Shown here piece after piece: positions 16,537 to 25,427 of a DNA stretch of 64,000 nucleotides. Source of the stretch: JAVBME01 sp031552765 (GTDB lineage: Bacteria > Bacillota > Negativicutes > Acidaminococcales > JAISLQ01); assembly GCA_031552765.1 (NCBI GenBank), contig JAVBME010000002.1:50372-114371 (forward strand), written 5' to 3'. The notes below the pieces were generated by a model. It worked only from the letters and a program-made list of their open reading frames with translations, searched no databases and was not told the origin of the DNA. The position numbers and the translations under genes are program-made. Position 1 is the first letter of the stretch. Each line of letters begins with the position of its first letter.

Positions 16537-16947
16537 ATGAAAATCTCTGTTATTTATTGGAGTGGCACCGGTAATACTGAAGCCATGGCCAACCTCATCG
16601 CCGAAGGAGCGGCAGGCGCCGAATGCACCGTGAAAAGCGTAGGCAATGCGTCTCTCGATGATGTGAAAAATGCCGATGTAGTAGCGTTTGGTTGCCCTTC
16701 CATGGGTGACGAAGTATTGGAAGAATTTGAATTTCAACCCTTTTTGGAGTCGGCAATGCCGCTTTTAAAAGGTAAAAGAGTAGCCCTTTTTGGCTCTTAT
16801 GGCTGGGGCGACGGTCGCTGGATGCGAGAATGGACAGAATGCATGACCGGCGCCGGCTGCCTCATGGTAGCCGAGGGGCTTATAGTAAACGGCGCCCCCA
16901 GTGGCGACGAATGCAAAGAGCTGGGGCAAAAATTGGCCACAGCATAA
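16537..16947 (+). CDS. Flavodoxin
   Basis: 136-residue FMN protein that can replace ferredoxin as a low-potential electron carrier. The FMN phosphate loop WSGTGNTEAMA is at 8-18, the second flavin loop at GCPSMGDE, and the third at SYGWGDGRWM, all canonical for short-chain clostridial-type flavodoxins. Start at the ATG with GGAGG eight bases upstream (16537); the earlier in-frame ATG overlaps that site. Second gene after DUF3793, probably one transcript. Confidence 0.95.
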   Translation: MKISVIYWSGTGNTEAMANLIAEGAAGAECTVKSVGNASLDDVKNADVVAFGCPSMGDEVLEEFEFQPFLESAMPLLKGKRVALFGSYGWGDGRWMREWTECMTGAGCLMVAEGLIVNGAPSGDECKELGQKLATA

Positions 16948-17030
16948 TAACATTGGTGTCAAAGTTGTTGCCTAAAGAGTCCCCCCAATACTTTTTAGGC
17001 AATCTCTCCCAACATAACACATTCCCCAAG

Positions 17031-17063
17031 CAGAAAAACCTGGCTATATGCCAGGTTTTTCTG
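17031..17063. terminator. Bidirectional terminator between flavodoxin and HAD genes
   Basis: Perfect 14-base stem CAGAAAAACCTGGC / GCCAGGTTTTTCTG with 5-base loop, lying between convergent genes; A and T tracts in the arms suit both directions. Confidence 0.85.
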
Positions 17064-17068
17064 TTTAT

Positions 17069-17866
17069 TCATTGAGTTATTATTTTCGCCAAATCCCCTA
17101 TCCCCTCCAGCACTATATCAGGCTGCATTTTACTGCCGGATAGGTCGCTTCTTTTAGCTTCGCCGGTCAAAAGTAATACGGACAATATGCCGTTATCGCT
17201 ACCCAGGGCTATATCTGTATACAAGCGGTCGCCGACTACGGCCAGTTTGTCGCAGGAAAGGCCTGTTATCTCAATCACCACGTCCAGCATGTACCGGCTG
17301 GGTTTACCTGTTACCATTTTACATTTCTTGCCGGTCGCGGTTTCGATAAGCGCAATGATGCTGCCGCAATCCGGCAGGTATTTCCCCCCTTCGAGCGGGC
17401 AGCGCACATCCGGGTGGGTCGCAACGTAGGGAACGCCGCTGTCGACATACTGACAAGCGGCGGCCAAGTTCTCATAGTTAAGGGTAAGATCGAAACCTAC
17501 CAAAACACAGTCTGCCCGCCCACCTTTTTCTACTATATTATATCCTGCGGCGGCCAGGCTTTTTTTCAGCTCAACCGTCCCCAATACGAACAAGTCGCGA
17601 TAGTTGTGGAAAGACAGGTAGGCTATGGCTGAATGAGTGGAAATGATGATTTGGCCGCATGAAACAGCTATACCCATACGGGCAAGTTTTTTCTGGTAAT
17701 AGTCCTGGTCGCGCGACGAATTATTGGTAAGAAAGTAATATTTTTTACCCTGTTTTTTTAGCAAGGAAATAGTTTCCACTGCGCCTGGCAAAAGTTTGTC
17801 TCCCAGATACACTGTCCCGTCCATATCGAACAAAAAACATTGGACAGCCTGCAATTTTTCTTTCAT
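17069..17866 (-). CDS. HAD-superfamily hydrolase, subfamily IIA (NagD-like phosphatase)
   Basis: 265 residues, start at 17866 with AAGGGG upstream. The nucleophile motif FLFDMDGTVYLGD is near the N-terminus, FLTNNSSRD matches motif II, and VVGDRLYTDIALG is motif IV, with a capping domain between. These are the features of the NagD/AraL/p-nitrophenylphosphatase group that dephosphorylates small sugar or glycerol phosphates. The substrate is not evident. It follows the MgtC family gene by about 55 bases on the same strand. Confidence 0.88.
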   Translation of the reverse strand: MKEKLQAVQCFLFDMDGTVYLGDKLLPGAVETISLLKKQGKKYYFLTNNSSRDQDYYQKKLARMGIAVSCGQIIISTHSAIAYLSFHNYRDLFVLGTVELKKSLAAAGYNIVEKGGRADCVLVGFDLTLNYENLAAACQYVDSGVPYVATHPDVRCPLEGGKYLPDCGSIIALIETATGKKCKMVTGKPSRYMLDVVIEITGLSCDKLAVVGDRLYTDIALGSDNGILSVLLLTGEAKRSDLSGSKMQPDIVLEGIGDLAKIITQ

Positions 17867-17921
17867 CAGCATCCCCTTCAAGGCTTTATACATTTTTATA
17901 TTTGGTATATAATATGAATTG

Positions 17922-18614
17922 TTATACCACTTGGGAAGCATTTTCCACGGAAGTGATATAATCCAGCTGTTCGATACTTAAAAGCATTTTATTGAAATTT
18001 TCTTTCTCTTCTTTGCTGACCTGCAAGTAAATATTTAGCGTTATGGTGTCATTGGTCAAGTTACGGGAAACATTCACCGCTTTGGTCCTGACGCCTTTTA
18101 TTTCGAGCATCTGCATTATTCTTTCCAGATTGCCCGGATCGTCTCTCGTTACTATTTTCAGTTGGCTACGCTCGCTTCTTTTAGAAAAGTTGACGGCTTT
18201 GCCCCAACGTCCTAAAATAATAAGAGTGGCCAGCATCAAAATGGTGGCAAAAATACCCATGACATACATACCGGCGCCTATGGTCAGGCCTATGGCCGAC
18301 ACCATCCAGATGCTGGCGGCGGTCGTCAAGCCTTTGACGGTGACGCCTTCGTGCATTATCGTGCCGGCGCCCAAAAAACCCACCCCGCTTACCACTTGGG
18401 CCGCCAAACGGGCCGGGTCGCGGGTAGCCGAGGTAAATTCGCCAAAGCCATACATGGACACTATCATGAACAGGCACGAGCCCATACACACAAGAGTATG
18501 CGTACGAAACCCGGCCGGGCGTTCGCCGCTTTCCCTCTCCAAGCCTACGGCCGCACCTAAAATACATGCCAGCAGCAATCTGAACATCATCTGTAATTCT
18601 ATATCTAAAGACAT
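17922..18614 (-). CDS. MgtC/SapB family membrane protein
   Basis: 230 residues from the ATG at 18614 (GAGGTG upstream). The N-terminal half carries the MgtC hallmark LLACILGAAVGLERE and further membrane helices (LAAQVVSGVGFLGAG, GLTTAASIWMVSAIG). The C-terminal soluble part, about 150-230, looks like an ACT-type domain. MgtC proteins have been tied to growth at low magnesium and to acid or phosphate homeostasis rather than ion transport itself. Divergent from the GlpA-like gene. Confidence 0.88.
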   Translation of the reverse strand: MSLDIELQMMFRLLLACILGAAVGLERESGERPAGFRTHTLVCMGSCLFMIVSMYGFGEFTSATRDPARLAAQVVSGVGFLGAGTIMHEGVTVKGLTTAASIWMVSAIGLTIGAGMYVMGIFATILMLATLIILGRWGKAVNFSKRSERSQLKIVTRDDPGNLERIMQMLEIKGVRTKAVNVSRNLTNDTITLNIYLQVSKEEKENFNKMLLSIEQLDYITSVENASQVV

Positions 18615-18706
18615 TTCGGCACCTCTCATAAAAACATTCCTTATCGCTTACGATTATATCAAAAATATCCACATAACACAGCTATAATTTATCAGGAAGT
18701 GACTAA

Positions 18707-20182
18707 ATGAACTACAAAAATGACTATGACGTGGCAATAATCGGCGGCGGTATCACCGGCGCCGCTATCGCCTATGAACTTTCCAAATATGACTTGTCGG
18801 TAATACTTTTGGAAAAAGATCCCGACCTGTCGACAGGTACGACAAAAGCCAACAGTGGCATTTTACACGCCGGCTTTGACGCGCCCACAGGTTCTTTGAA
18901 AGCGTTGACTAACGTTCGGGGTAGCCAGCTCTATCGGGAACTAGAACAACCGCTTAATCTTGACATAAAATGGTGCGGCTCGCTGGTCGTAGCTAAGAGC
19001 GAGGAAGAAACAGCCGCCTTGGAGTCCCTCCTGGAGCGCGGACAGGCTAACGGCGTACCAGGCCTTAAAATATTGTCGCGCGAAGAGACCCTGGCTCGTG
19101 AACCGCATTTGTCACCGGATATTAAGGCAGCGCTATACGCCCCTTCGGCCGGTGTTATCTGGCCGTTCGGCGCAGCTATCGCTTTTGCCGAATGCGCGGT
19201 ACAAAATGGCGTACAGGTAATATTGAATTGTACAGTAGAGGGTTTCGAAAATAGCGGCGACCGTATAACCGCCCTAAAAACCAATAAAGGCGTTATAAAA
19301 ACAAAATATGCCATAAACGCCGCCGGTCTGTATGCCGACAGCGTCAGCCGCTTGGCTGGCGACAGCAGTTTTACCATCACGCCGCGCCGGGGCGAATATC
19401 TTTTGTTTGACGACACTGCCAGCAGCCAACTGGTAGATTCTATAGTATTCCCTACTCCCAATAAATTAGGCAAAGGCATACTTGTCTGTACTACCACTCA
19501 TGACAGCGTGTTTATCGGACCTAACGCCGAAAACATCGAGGATAAGACAGATACGGCCACGACTGACGGCGGCATGGATTTTGTCATAAAAACCGCCCGC
19601 AATCTTATCCCCAACATTCCTCTGGGCGCGGTTATTACAGAGTTTTCCGGCCTGCGCGCGGTAAGCGATACCGATGATTTTATCATTCGCGCTTCCGGCA
19701 AGGTAAAAGGGCTTATCCACGCCGCGGGCATGCAGTCGCCCGGGCTCACCGCCGCCCCTGCCGTAGCGGAAATGGCGGCGGAAATATTGCGGCAAGACGG
19801 TCTTGTTTTAGAAAAAAAGAAAAACTTTCTGCCTGTACTGCCGCAAAAAACCGTCTTCCGCCATCTGCCCCAGGAAGAAAAAGCGGCCGCTATAAAAAAT
19901 AATCCCGCTTACGGCCGTATCATCTGCCGTTGCGAGACCATCAGCGAAGCTGAAATAGTCGAAGCTATAAACTCTCCCTGCGGAGCACGCACGCTCGATG
20001 GGGTAAAACGGCGCGTCCGCGCCGGTATGGGCCGCTGTCAGGGCGGTTTTTGCGGCCCGCGCGTCATAGCTATTTTAGCGCGCGAATTAGGCGTCGGTAT
20101 AACCAGTATTGTAAAAGAAAGCGCTGTATCACTGTTGTTTTTTGACAAGCTGGGCGCCGGGGAGGTAGCTTCCCATGAATAA
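18707..20182 (+). CDS. FAD-dependent glycerol-3-phosphate dehydrogenase-like protein with BFD [2Fe-2S] domain
   Basis: 491 residues. The N-terminus has the dinucleotide fold VAIIGGGITGAAIAYELS, then SGILHAGFDAP typical of the DAO/GlpA family. The C-terminal 90 residues are a BFD-like domain with cysteines C407, C409, C444 and C449 (CRC and CQGGFC) for an iron-sulfur cluster. It overlaps the next gene by eight bases. With the second FAD protein and the DUF1667 protein this is the three-part anaerobic G3P dehydrogenase-like system of Firmicutes, expected to feed electrons from glycerol 3-phosphate into the membrane or to a carrier. Another 2-hydroxyacid substrate is possible. Confidence 0.88.
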   Translation: MNYKNDYDVAIIGGGITGAAIAYELSKYDLSVILLEKDPDLSTGTTKANSGILHAGFDAPTGSLKALTNVRGSQLYRELEQPLNLDIKWCGSLVVAKSEEETAALESLLERGQANGVPGLKILSREETLAREPHLSPDIKAALYAPSAGVIWPFGAAIAFAECAVQNGVQVILNCTVEGFENSGDRITALKTNKGVIKTKYAINAAGLYADSVSRLAGDSSFTITPRRGEYLLFDDTASSQLVDSIVFPTPNKLGKGILVCTTTHDSVFIGPNAENIEDKTDTATTDGGMDFVIKTARNLIPNIPLGAVITEFSGLRAVSDTDDFIIRASGKVKGLIHAAGMQSPGLTAAPAVAEMAAEILRQDGLVLEKKKNFLPVLPQKTVFRHLPQEEKAAAIKNNPAYGRIICRCETISEAEIVEAINSPCGARTLDGVKRRVRAGMGRCQGGFCGPRVIAILARELGVGITSIVKESAVSLLFFDKLGAGEVASHE

Positions 20183-21434
20183 AAGCTATCAGGTAGTCAT
20201 CATTGGCGGCGGACCGGCCGGCCTCTCCGCCGCGCATAGCGCCAGCAAAGCCGGGGCGCACAGCGTGCTGGTGATAGAACGCGACCGCGAACTTGGCGGC
20301 ATACTCCAGCAGTGCATACATAACGGCTTCGGACTCAAGCACTTTAAAGAAGAACTTACCGGCCCGGCTTACGCCGAGCGTTGCTATGACATGGTCAAAA
20401 ATTTGCCGAATGTCGATTTTATCACCGATACTATGGTCATCGATATATTGCCCGATAAAACCGTCGTCGCCGCCAGCCCGCAACAAGGCCTTTTGCGTAT
20501 AACAGCCGGAGCTTTGGTTTTGGCCATGGGCTGCCGCGAACGGACGCGCGGGGCTATACGTATCCCCGGACAGCGCCCGGCCGGCGTATTTACTGCCGGC
20601 GCCGCCCAGCGTATGGTAAATATGGAAGGCTATATTCCCGGCCAACGCGCCGTTATCTTGGGCTCAGGCGATATAGGCCTTATCATGGCGCGCCGCCTTT
20701 CCCTCGAAGGAGTCAAAGTGCTGGCCTGCCTGGAACTTGCGCCTTACTCTAACGGCCTGACGCGCAACATCGTCCAATGCCTCGACGACTACGGCATACC
20801 GCTTTACCTTTCTCATACTATAGCCAAGATACATGGACAAGACCGCCTTACCGGCGTCACTTGCACCAAAGTTGATGAAAATTGCACCCCGGTCGGCGGC
20901 AGCGAGTTTTACCTCGAATGCGACACACTGCTCCTGTCGGTTGGCTTGATACCGGAAAACGAGTTGTCCAAAAAGCTTGAAATACCTCTCCATCCGCTGA
21001 CCGGCGGTCCCATAGTCGACCAATACCGGCATACTATGCGGGAAGGCGTATTTGCCGCCGGCAATGTCGTGCATGTACACGACCTGGCCGACTTCGCTTC
21101 AGAAGAGGCTGAAATAGCCGGGCGCGCCGCCGCCCTTTACACCCTCGGCCAACTGCCCAAAGCACAGTCCGTCATAGAAGTAAATGCCGGAGACGGCCTG
21201 CGCACAGTAGTGCCGCAGCGCCTTTCTCTGACCGGAGAGCAAGAAGAGATACGTCTCTTTATCAGGCCGAGCGCCCCCCAGCGCGGGGCCACGCTGTCCA
21301 CCGCCTGCGGCGGGGCGCCTTTAGCCTCCCGCCCTATACCGGTCGCCAAACCCGGAGAGATGATTATTTCTACCATCACTGCTGACAAAGCCGCGCGCAT
21401 AGATAAAGATTTATTGCTGGAATTGAGGAAGTGA
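20175..21434 (+). CDS. FAD/NAD(P)-dependent oxidoreductase, partner of the GlpA-like protein
   Basis: 419 residues. VVIIGGGPAGLSAAHSASKAG (7 onward) is an FAD-binding motif; a second Rossmann motif, VILGSGDIGLIMARRL, lies near residue 157 for NAD(P). GCRERTRGAIRIPGQRPAG and VFAAGNVVHVHDLAD are typical of the NirB/HcnB/opine-type oxidoreductases that accompany GlpA-like subunits. It starts inside the previous gene with GGGGAGG upstream and is followed four bases later by DUF1667. Likely shuttles electrons between the flavin of the partner and NAD(P) or another acceptor. Confidence 0.87.
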   Translation: MNKSYQVVIIGGGPAGLSAAHSASKAGAHSVLVIERDRELGGILQQCIHNGFGLKHFKEELTGPAYAERCYDMVKNLPNVDFITDTMVIDILPDKTVVAASPQQGLLRITAGALVLAMGCRERTRGAIRIPGQRPAGVFTAGAAQRMVNMEGYIPGQRAVILGSGDIGLIMARRLSLEGVKVLACLELAPYSNGLTRNIVQCLDDYGIPLYLSHTIAKIHGQDRLTGVTCTKVDENCTPVGGSEFYLECDTLLLSVGLIPENELSKKLEIPLHPLTGGPIVDQYRHTMREGVFAAGNVVHVHDLADFASEEAEIAGRAAALYTLGQLPKAQSVIEVNAGDGLRTVVPQRLSLTGEQEEIRLFIRPSAPQRGATLSTACGGAPLASRPIPVAKPGEMIISTITADKAARIDKDLLLELRK

Positions 21435-21438
21435 TTTT

Positions 21439-21819
21439 ATGAACAAGGAAACCAGGTGTATCAACTGCATAGTCTGTCCGATAGGCTGCGAACTGAGTGT
21501 CGACCTTATAGACGGCCAGATTGACGCTATCAGGGGCGCCTCTTGCTCCAGGGGGCAAAATTACGCCCGGGAAGAGACAACTATGCCTAAACGGATGTTG
21601 ACCTCCACTGTCCGTATACAAGACGCCATACTGCCTCTCTTGCCTGTCGTATCGGAAAAACCTCTGCCCAAGGAATTGGTGGCCTCCTGCGCCGTCATGC
21701 TGCGAAATATCACCGTACAGGCGCCGGTCAGAGCAGGCGACGTGATAGTGGAAAACATTTGCGGTTCCGATATAAACATAGTAGCGTCACGCAGTATGGA
21801 GCAGTTAACCGTACATTGA
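21439..21819 (+). CDS. DUF1667 iron-sulfur-type small protein
   Basis: 126 residues with cysteines C7, C10, C13 and C17 (CINCIVCPIGC), a cluster-like spacing, followed by CSRGQNYARE. DUF1667 proteins occur almost always next to GlpA/GlpB-like dehydrogenases in anaerobes, where they act as a third, probably electron-transferring, component. It starts four bases after the previous stop codon with GAGGAAG upstream, so translation is coupled. Ends at a strong terminator, closing the operon. Confidence 0.87.
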   Translation: MNKETRCINCIVCPIGCELSVDLIDGQIDAIRGASCSRGQNYAREETTMPKRMLTSTVRIQDAILPLLPVVSEKPLPKELVASCAVMLRNITVQAPVRAGDVIVENICGSDINIVASRSMEQLTVH

Positions 21820-21822
21820 CAA

Positions 21823-21857
21823 AAAACCCCTTTCGCAAGTTGCGAAAGGGGTTTTAT
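21823..21857 (+). terminator. Terminator of the glp-like operon
   Basis: Stem ACCCCTTTCGCAA / TTGCGAAAGGGGT with almost no loop, preceded by A and followed by TTTATTAT. The convergent acetyltransferase gene ends here too. Confidence 0.85.
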
Positions 21858-22315
21858 TATACTTGCTTGACCAAAGCTATTTCATCGCAATAAGGGTATT
21901 TAGGGCAATGTACACATTCTTTCCACACCTTTTGCGGCATGCTGTCACGCTCTACCTGAGTATAGCCGCATTTGGCAAAAAAGCCCGGCTGGTAGGTCAG
22001 GGTAAAAAATGTTTTTACACCTAAATCATGACCGGCCTCTTCCAGCAAAGAAACTATCTCTTTTCCTATGCCGGTCTTCTGGTAGCCTTCGGCAACCGCC
22101 AAAGAACGTATCTCCGCCAAGCGGTCCCACACCATGTGCACCGCGCCGACACCGACCAGTTCGCCGCCCACTGTGGCAATAACATAGTCGCGTATATTTT
22201 CATATATACTGTTGCGCGAGCGAGGAAGCATCAAGCCTTTGGCGGCAAAATCATTGAGCAGTTTATGCATCGGTTCCACATCGTCAAAAGTAGCTTTGCG
22301 GTAAATTATCTCCAT
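21857..22315 (-). CDS. GNAT N-acetyltransferase, short ArgA-like
   Basis: 152 residues from the ATG at 22315 (AGGTG upstream). The acetyl-CoA site is seen as IRSLAVAEGYQKTGIGKEIV, and the arrangement RKATFDDVEPMHKLL through GFFAKCGYTQVERDSMP resembles the short N-acetylglutamate synthases of Firmicutes that start arginine synthesis. The C-terminus has a cysteine-rich end (ECVHCPKYPYCDE) often seen in this subgroup. ArgR is elsewhere in the window but no arginine genes adjoin this one, so the acceptor substrate stays open. Confidence 0.75.
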   Translation of the reverse strand: MEIIYRKATFDDVEPMHKLLNDFAAKGLMLPRSRNSIYENIRDYVIATVGGELVGVGAVHMVWDRLAEIRSLAVAEGYQKTGIGKEIVSLLEEAGHDLGVKTFFTLTYQPGFFAKCGYTQVERDSMPQKVWKECVHCPKYPYCDEIALVKQV

Positions 22316-22382
22316 AATCCACACCTACATTTTAAATTTAATTAGCATTTTTCATGTTACTACTTTTGTTATGAAATTACAA

Positions 22383-22417
22383 CAAAAAAATGGACGCCTT
22401 AAAGGCGCCCATTTTCT
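22383..22417 (-). terminator. Terminator of the chagasin-domain protein gene
   Basis: In the minus-strand transcript ATGGGCGCC pairs with GGCGTCCAT around a 5-base loop, followed by a run of T. Sits two bases past the stop codon. Confidence 0.75.
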
Positions 22418-22418
22418 A

Positions 22419-23306
22419 TTATTCTACGACAAATTGTATTTTTACCGTTTTTAACGGCTGTTTTTCCCAGCTGCGCTTATATTCCATCTCTACAGTAGCT
22501 TCGCCTTTTTCCACCATCCCGAATATTATCATTTCCCAGCCGCCGGCCCCTACTTTTGTGGAACTGAGCACATAAGACGTACCAACAAATTGTAAGGCCG
22601 GAGCATAGTTAGTATTTTTCACTTCCCACAAATAACCGGTAGTGCGGTTGGATTCTAGAAATACTATGACCATGTTGCCTACTTTAGCGTGCATCATTTT
22701 GCCGTGGGCAACCGCAGTCAGCCTGTAGCAATCCGTATAATAGGCGGCTTTGCCCAAATCGACCCAGTTGAAAATATTTTCATAGCCAACGACCTGCTCC
22801 GCACCGTCGCTCTGGCGTATGAAATGCAGGCCATCGGCGGCCACGCCAAAAGGTGTTTTTTCATCCGGGAGCCAGCCGAGCTTCTTTTCTACCTGGGTAA
22901 AAAAATCCGGCGTGGCTTTGAAAAGTTCGTTTATGCCGTAGCTGTTTCCGCTAGCCAGCTCGATGGTAATGCCTCTGGCATCAAGAAATTTACCATTAAC
23001 ATCGGCTTTTACTATTATACTGAGCAGGGCCGGCTGATTCATCAGCACGGTATAGGAATAATTTACGTCTTTTTTCCCTTTTACCGCGGCTTTCAAGTCT
23101 TCAGTAACTGCTTTGATACTATCGTTTATCCTGCCTTGGAGCGCTACATCCATAAAGCCATCCACTTCCGGCAGTTCGCCGTAAGCAGATTCAACACCCC
23201 TGCTTATAACAGTGGCTCCAAACGACGCCTGGGCATGCAGGGGAAAACAAAGAAGTAACGAGAAAATCGCAGTGAAAACGGTTTTCCTTAAAATATTTGC
23301 TGTCAT
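22419..23306 (-). CDS. Secreted DUF3298-like protein with C-terminal chagasin (I42) inhibitor domain
   Basis: 295 residues. A signal peptide (ending near AQA, about residue 26) is followed by a domain like DUF3298/RsiV-type exported proteins: YSYTVLMNQPALLSIIV, GKFLDARGITIELASG. The last 95 residues fit the chagasin family of cysteine-protease inhibitors, with the three loop motifs NRTTGYLWE, VGAGGWE and RSWEKQP in order. The joined architecture suggests an exported protein guarding against proteolysis or binding a peptide ligand. Both domain calls come from motif recognition. Preceded by GAAGGGG. Confidence 0.7.
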   Translation of the reverse strand: MTANILRKTVFTAIFSLLLCFPLHAQASFGATVISRGVESAYGELPEVDGFMDVALQGRINDSIKAVTEDLKAAVKGKKDVNYSYTVLMNQPALLSIIVKADVNGKFLDARGITIELASGNSYGINELFKATPDFFTQVEKKLGWLPDEKTPFGVAADGLHFIRQSDGAEQVVGYENIFNWVDLGKAAYYTDCYRLTAVAHGKMMHAKVGNMVIVFLESNRTTGYLWEVKNTNYAPALQFVGTSYVLSSTKVGAGGWEMIIFGMVEKGEATVEMEYKRSWEKQPLKTVKIQFVVE

Positions 23307-23328
23307 TTTTCCCCTTCTTTCTTTTTAT

Positions 23329-23607
23329 TTATTCTTTACTCTGGTGACGCGGGTTTTCCGACACGATGGCAATGGCTTTACCTATAGCCATAAGCACGTC
23401 TATGCCAAATTGTGTCTCCATCATGTCCAATTTAGTAAATATTTCCCCTTTGTTGCTCACAATATAACGGGGAGCCAGGTTATTGAGAGCTATGGCGCAG
23501 ATATCCAATTTACATTGTTCGCAATCACACAATTCAGGCCGGCTGCGTTTTACTTCATCGTATTTATTGAATACCAGCTTTTCCATATAGTTGCTAAGTT
23601 CCGTCAT
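23329..23607 (-). CDS. ComFB family protein
   Basis: 92 residues, AGAAGG upstream. NYMEKLVFNKYDEV, then CDCEQCKLDICAIALNNLAPRY and GEIFTKLDMMETQFGIDVL are the ComFB pattern. Bacillus comFB lies in the late competence operon, and cyanobacterial members bind cyclic di-nucleotides; here no comF or competence gene is adjacent. The Cys cluster CxCxxC...C may bind metal. Single gene lying just upstream of the chagasin-domain gene on the same strand with a gap of about 20 bases, so they may be one transcript. Confidence 0.85.
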   Translation of the reverse strand: MTELSNYMEKLVFNKYDEVKRSRPELCDCEQCKLDICAIALNNLAPRYIVSNKGEIFTKLDMMETQFGIDVLMAIGKAIAIVSENPRHQSKE

Positions 23608-23688
23608 TTCTCTACCTTCTCTCTATGTGTTTGTGTTGACCAATGCCTGCACAATAATACCTTTTCAACTATAATTATAGCAGTTTTT

Positions 23689-24534
23689 TCAGCCTTTTTG
23701 TATTACTGTTTCATACATTATCTCACGATGAGGCTGTTTACCCAGCCACAATTCGAAAGACAAGGCCCCCTGCTCTACCAGCATGGCCAAACCATTCATG
23801 CCACGGCAGCCCCTGAGGCGAGCCTGGCGCAAAAAAGCAGTGATTGGCGGATTATATACTATATCGGCGGCAAAAGCGCTGAGCGGAACATCCGTCCAGG
23901 CGGCGGGAAGCGATTTGTCCTTTATGCCGTCCATCCCTACCGGTGTCGTATTTATCAGAAGGTCTACGTCCCAGTGCGCGCGACGAAAAAGCGGGTCTTC
24001 CCACTGGTATGATTTGATGAAGATATCGCCGCTGAAATACTTAGCGAAAACTTCCGCCTTTTTACCGTCCCTTGCCCCTACTACGATACCGCTACAGCCG
24101 GACTGTATCAGCGCATGCACTATGCCTTTAGCCGCGCCGCCGGCGCCAAAAACTATGGCCTTTTTACCGAAGGGGTCTATATTGTGCCTGGATAATGCCG
24201 CCACAAAACCGCCCACATCGGTATTGTAGCCTGTCAGTTTGCCTTCGCGCGCTACTATGGTATTGACTGCACCCACTTTTTGGGCGTCCGGGTGTATTTC
24301 ATCCAAGTATTCCATGACCGCTTCTTTGTGTGGAACGGTCACATTAGCCCCGAGAAAACCAAATACCTTTAACGCGTCCACCGCCTTGCCTAGCTGCCCT
24401 GGTTCTACCGGCAGAGGAACATACGCACAATCAAAACCGGAATAAGAAAACGCGGCGTTTTGCATGACCGGCGAAAGTGAATGTTCCACCGGCCAGCCCA
24501 ACAGGCCGACCAGCTTGGTGCCTCCCTTTATCAT
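23689..24534 (-). CDS. aroE: Shikimate dehydrogenase
   Basis: NADPH-dependent reduction of 3-dehydroshikimate to shikimate. 281 residues, full length. LLGWPVEHSLSPVMQNAAF is the shikimate-binding start, NVTVPHKEAVM contains the catalytic lysine, and VFGAGGAAKGIVHAL is the nucleotide-binding loop; NTTPVGM and GLAMLVEQGALSFELW are also typical. Its start overlaps the stop of the amidase gene upstream (ATGA). The dehydroquinase aroQ is elsewhere in the window, so the pathway is scattered. Confidence 0.96.
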   Translation of the reverse strand: MIKGGTKLVGLLGWPVEHSLSPVMQNAAFSYSGFDCAYVPLPVEPGQLGKAVDALKVFGFLGANVTVPHKEAVMEYLDEIHPDAQKVGAVNTIVAREGKLTGYNTDVGGFVAALSRHNIDPFGKKAIVFGAGGAAKGIVHALIQSGCSGIVVGARDGKKAEVFAKYFSGDIFIKSYQWEDPLFRRAHWDVDLLINTTPVGMDGIKDKSLPAAWTDVPLSAFAADIVYNPPITAFLRQARLRGCRGMNGLAMLVEQGALSFELWLGKQPHREIMYETVIQKG

Positions 24535-25313
24535 AAGCGATAGACCTCGCTTCTGACATCTGTGAGGACGCTCATGCTACCGCGCACACTAGCCACTAGT
24601 TCCGGCTTTACGTCAGCATATATTATTTCTTCCTTCTCGTTTCCTTCGGCCACTATAGTACCATCAGGGGCTACCAGCATGGAATGTCCATAAAATACAT
24701 CCTGGCGGAAACGGCCGACACAATTTACCGCACACATATATAGCTGGCTTTCCACCGCACGCGCCTGCACCAGCAGCCGCCAGGCGTCGCCTCGCGAGGC
24801 CGGCCACTCGGCGGGAAGAAAGACCATCTCCGTCCCCTCAAGCGCCATCGCGCGGAAGAGTTCAGGAAAACGCAAGTCATAACAGATAGCGGCGCCGGCT
24901 TTCATGCCGTCCAGTTCAAATTGCACGCGGCGGCTGCCGGCTTTGAAATATTTTTCTTCGTTATATAGGCCGAACATATGCACCTTGTCATATTCGGCGA
25001 TCCTGCCGCCATCTTTGCCATAGACAAGCATGGTATTATATGTTTTCTCATCCTGGCGTTTAAAAGGCATTGAGCCCGCCACTATAGTTGTATTGTTTTC
25101 GCGGGCTATGGCGGCTATGTCACCTAAAAGTGCGCTGGATGCATTTTCAGCCTCCCGGTGCAGCGCGCCGAGCGAATAGCCGGTCGTCCATACCTCCGGA
25201 AGCACAGCGACATCTGCCTGGCCGGCGGCTTCCCGTAAAAGTTCCAAGCCGTGGCTGATATTAAGCGCGCGGTTTTTTTCCGCTATCTCCATTTGCACAA
25301 GAGCAAGGCGCAA
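24531..25313 (-). CDS. Carbon-nitrogen hydrolase (nitrilase superfamily, omega-amidase-like)
   Basis: 260 residues. The catalytic triad is visible: E40 in VLPEVWTTGY, K110 in AEYDKVHMF, and C144 in AAICYDLRFPELFR. The short length and these motifs match the Nit2/YafV group that hydrolyses omega-amides such as 2-oxoglutaramate; other small amides are possible. The TTG start at 25313 is supported by AGGAGG seven bases upstream. Translationally coupled to aroE by a four-base overlap. Confidence 0.88.
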   Translation of the reverse strand: MRLALVQMEIAEKNRALNISHGLELLREAAGQADVAVLPEVWTTGYSLGALHREAENASSALLGDIAAIARENNTTIVAGSMPFKRQDEKTYNTMLVYGKDGGRIAEYDKVHMFGLYNEEKYFKAGSRRVQFELDGMKAGAAICYDLRFPELFRAMALEGTEMVFLPAEWPASRGDAWRLLVQARAVESQLYMCAVNCVGRFRQDVFYGHSMLVAPDGTIVAEGNEKEEIIYADVKPELVASVRGSMSVLTDVRSEVYRL

Positions 25314-25427
25314 AATTCTTCCTCCTTAAAACTCTGCATAATAACTGCAACATATTTATCGGTTAAAACTTCGACACAGCAAAGAAAAATCCTTTATTGT
25401 CCAGTAAATAGTTGCATGTTAATAAAT

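Noticed and set aside
18683..18688. TATAAT just ahead of the GlpA-like gene
   Set aside because: Transcription from it would start inside the ribosome-binding site and no -35 element is seen.
23212..24012. 266-codon plus-strand frame
   Set aside because: Spans the ends of three minus-strand genes (chagasin protein, comFB, aroE); shadow reading without a start signal.
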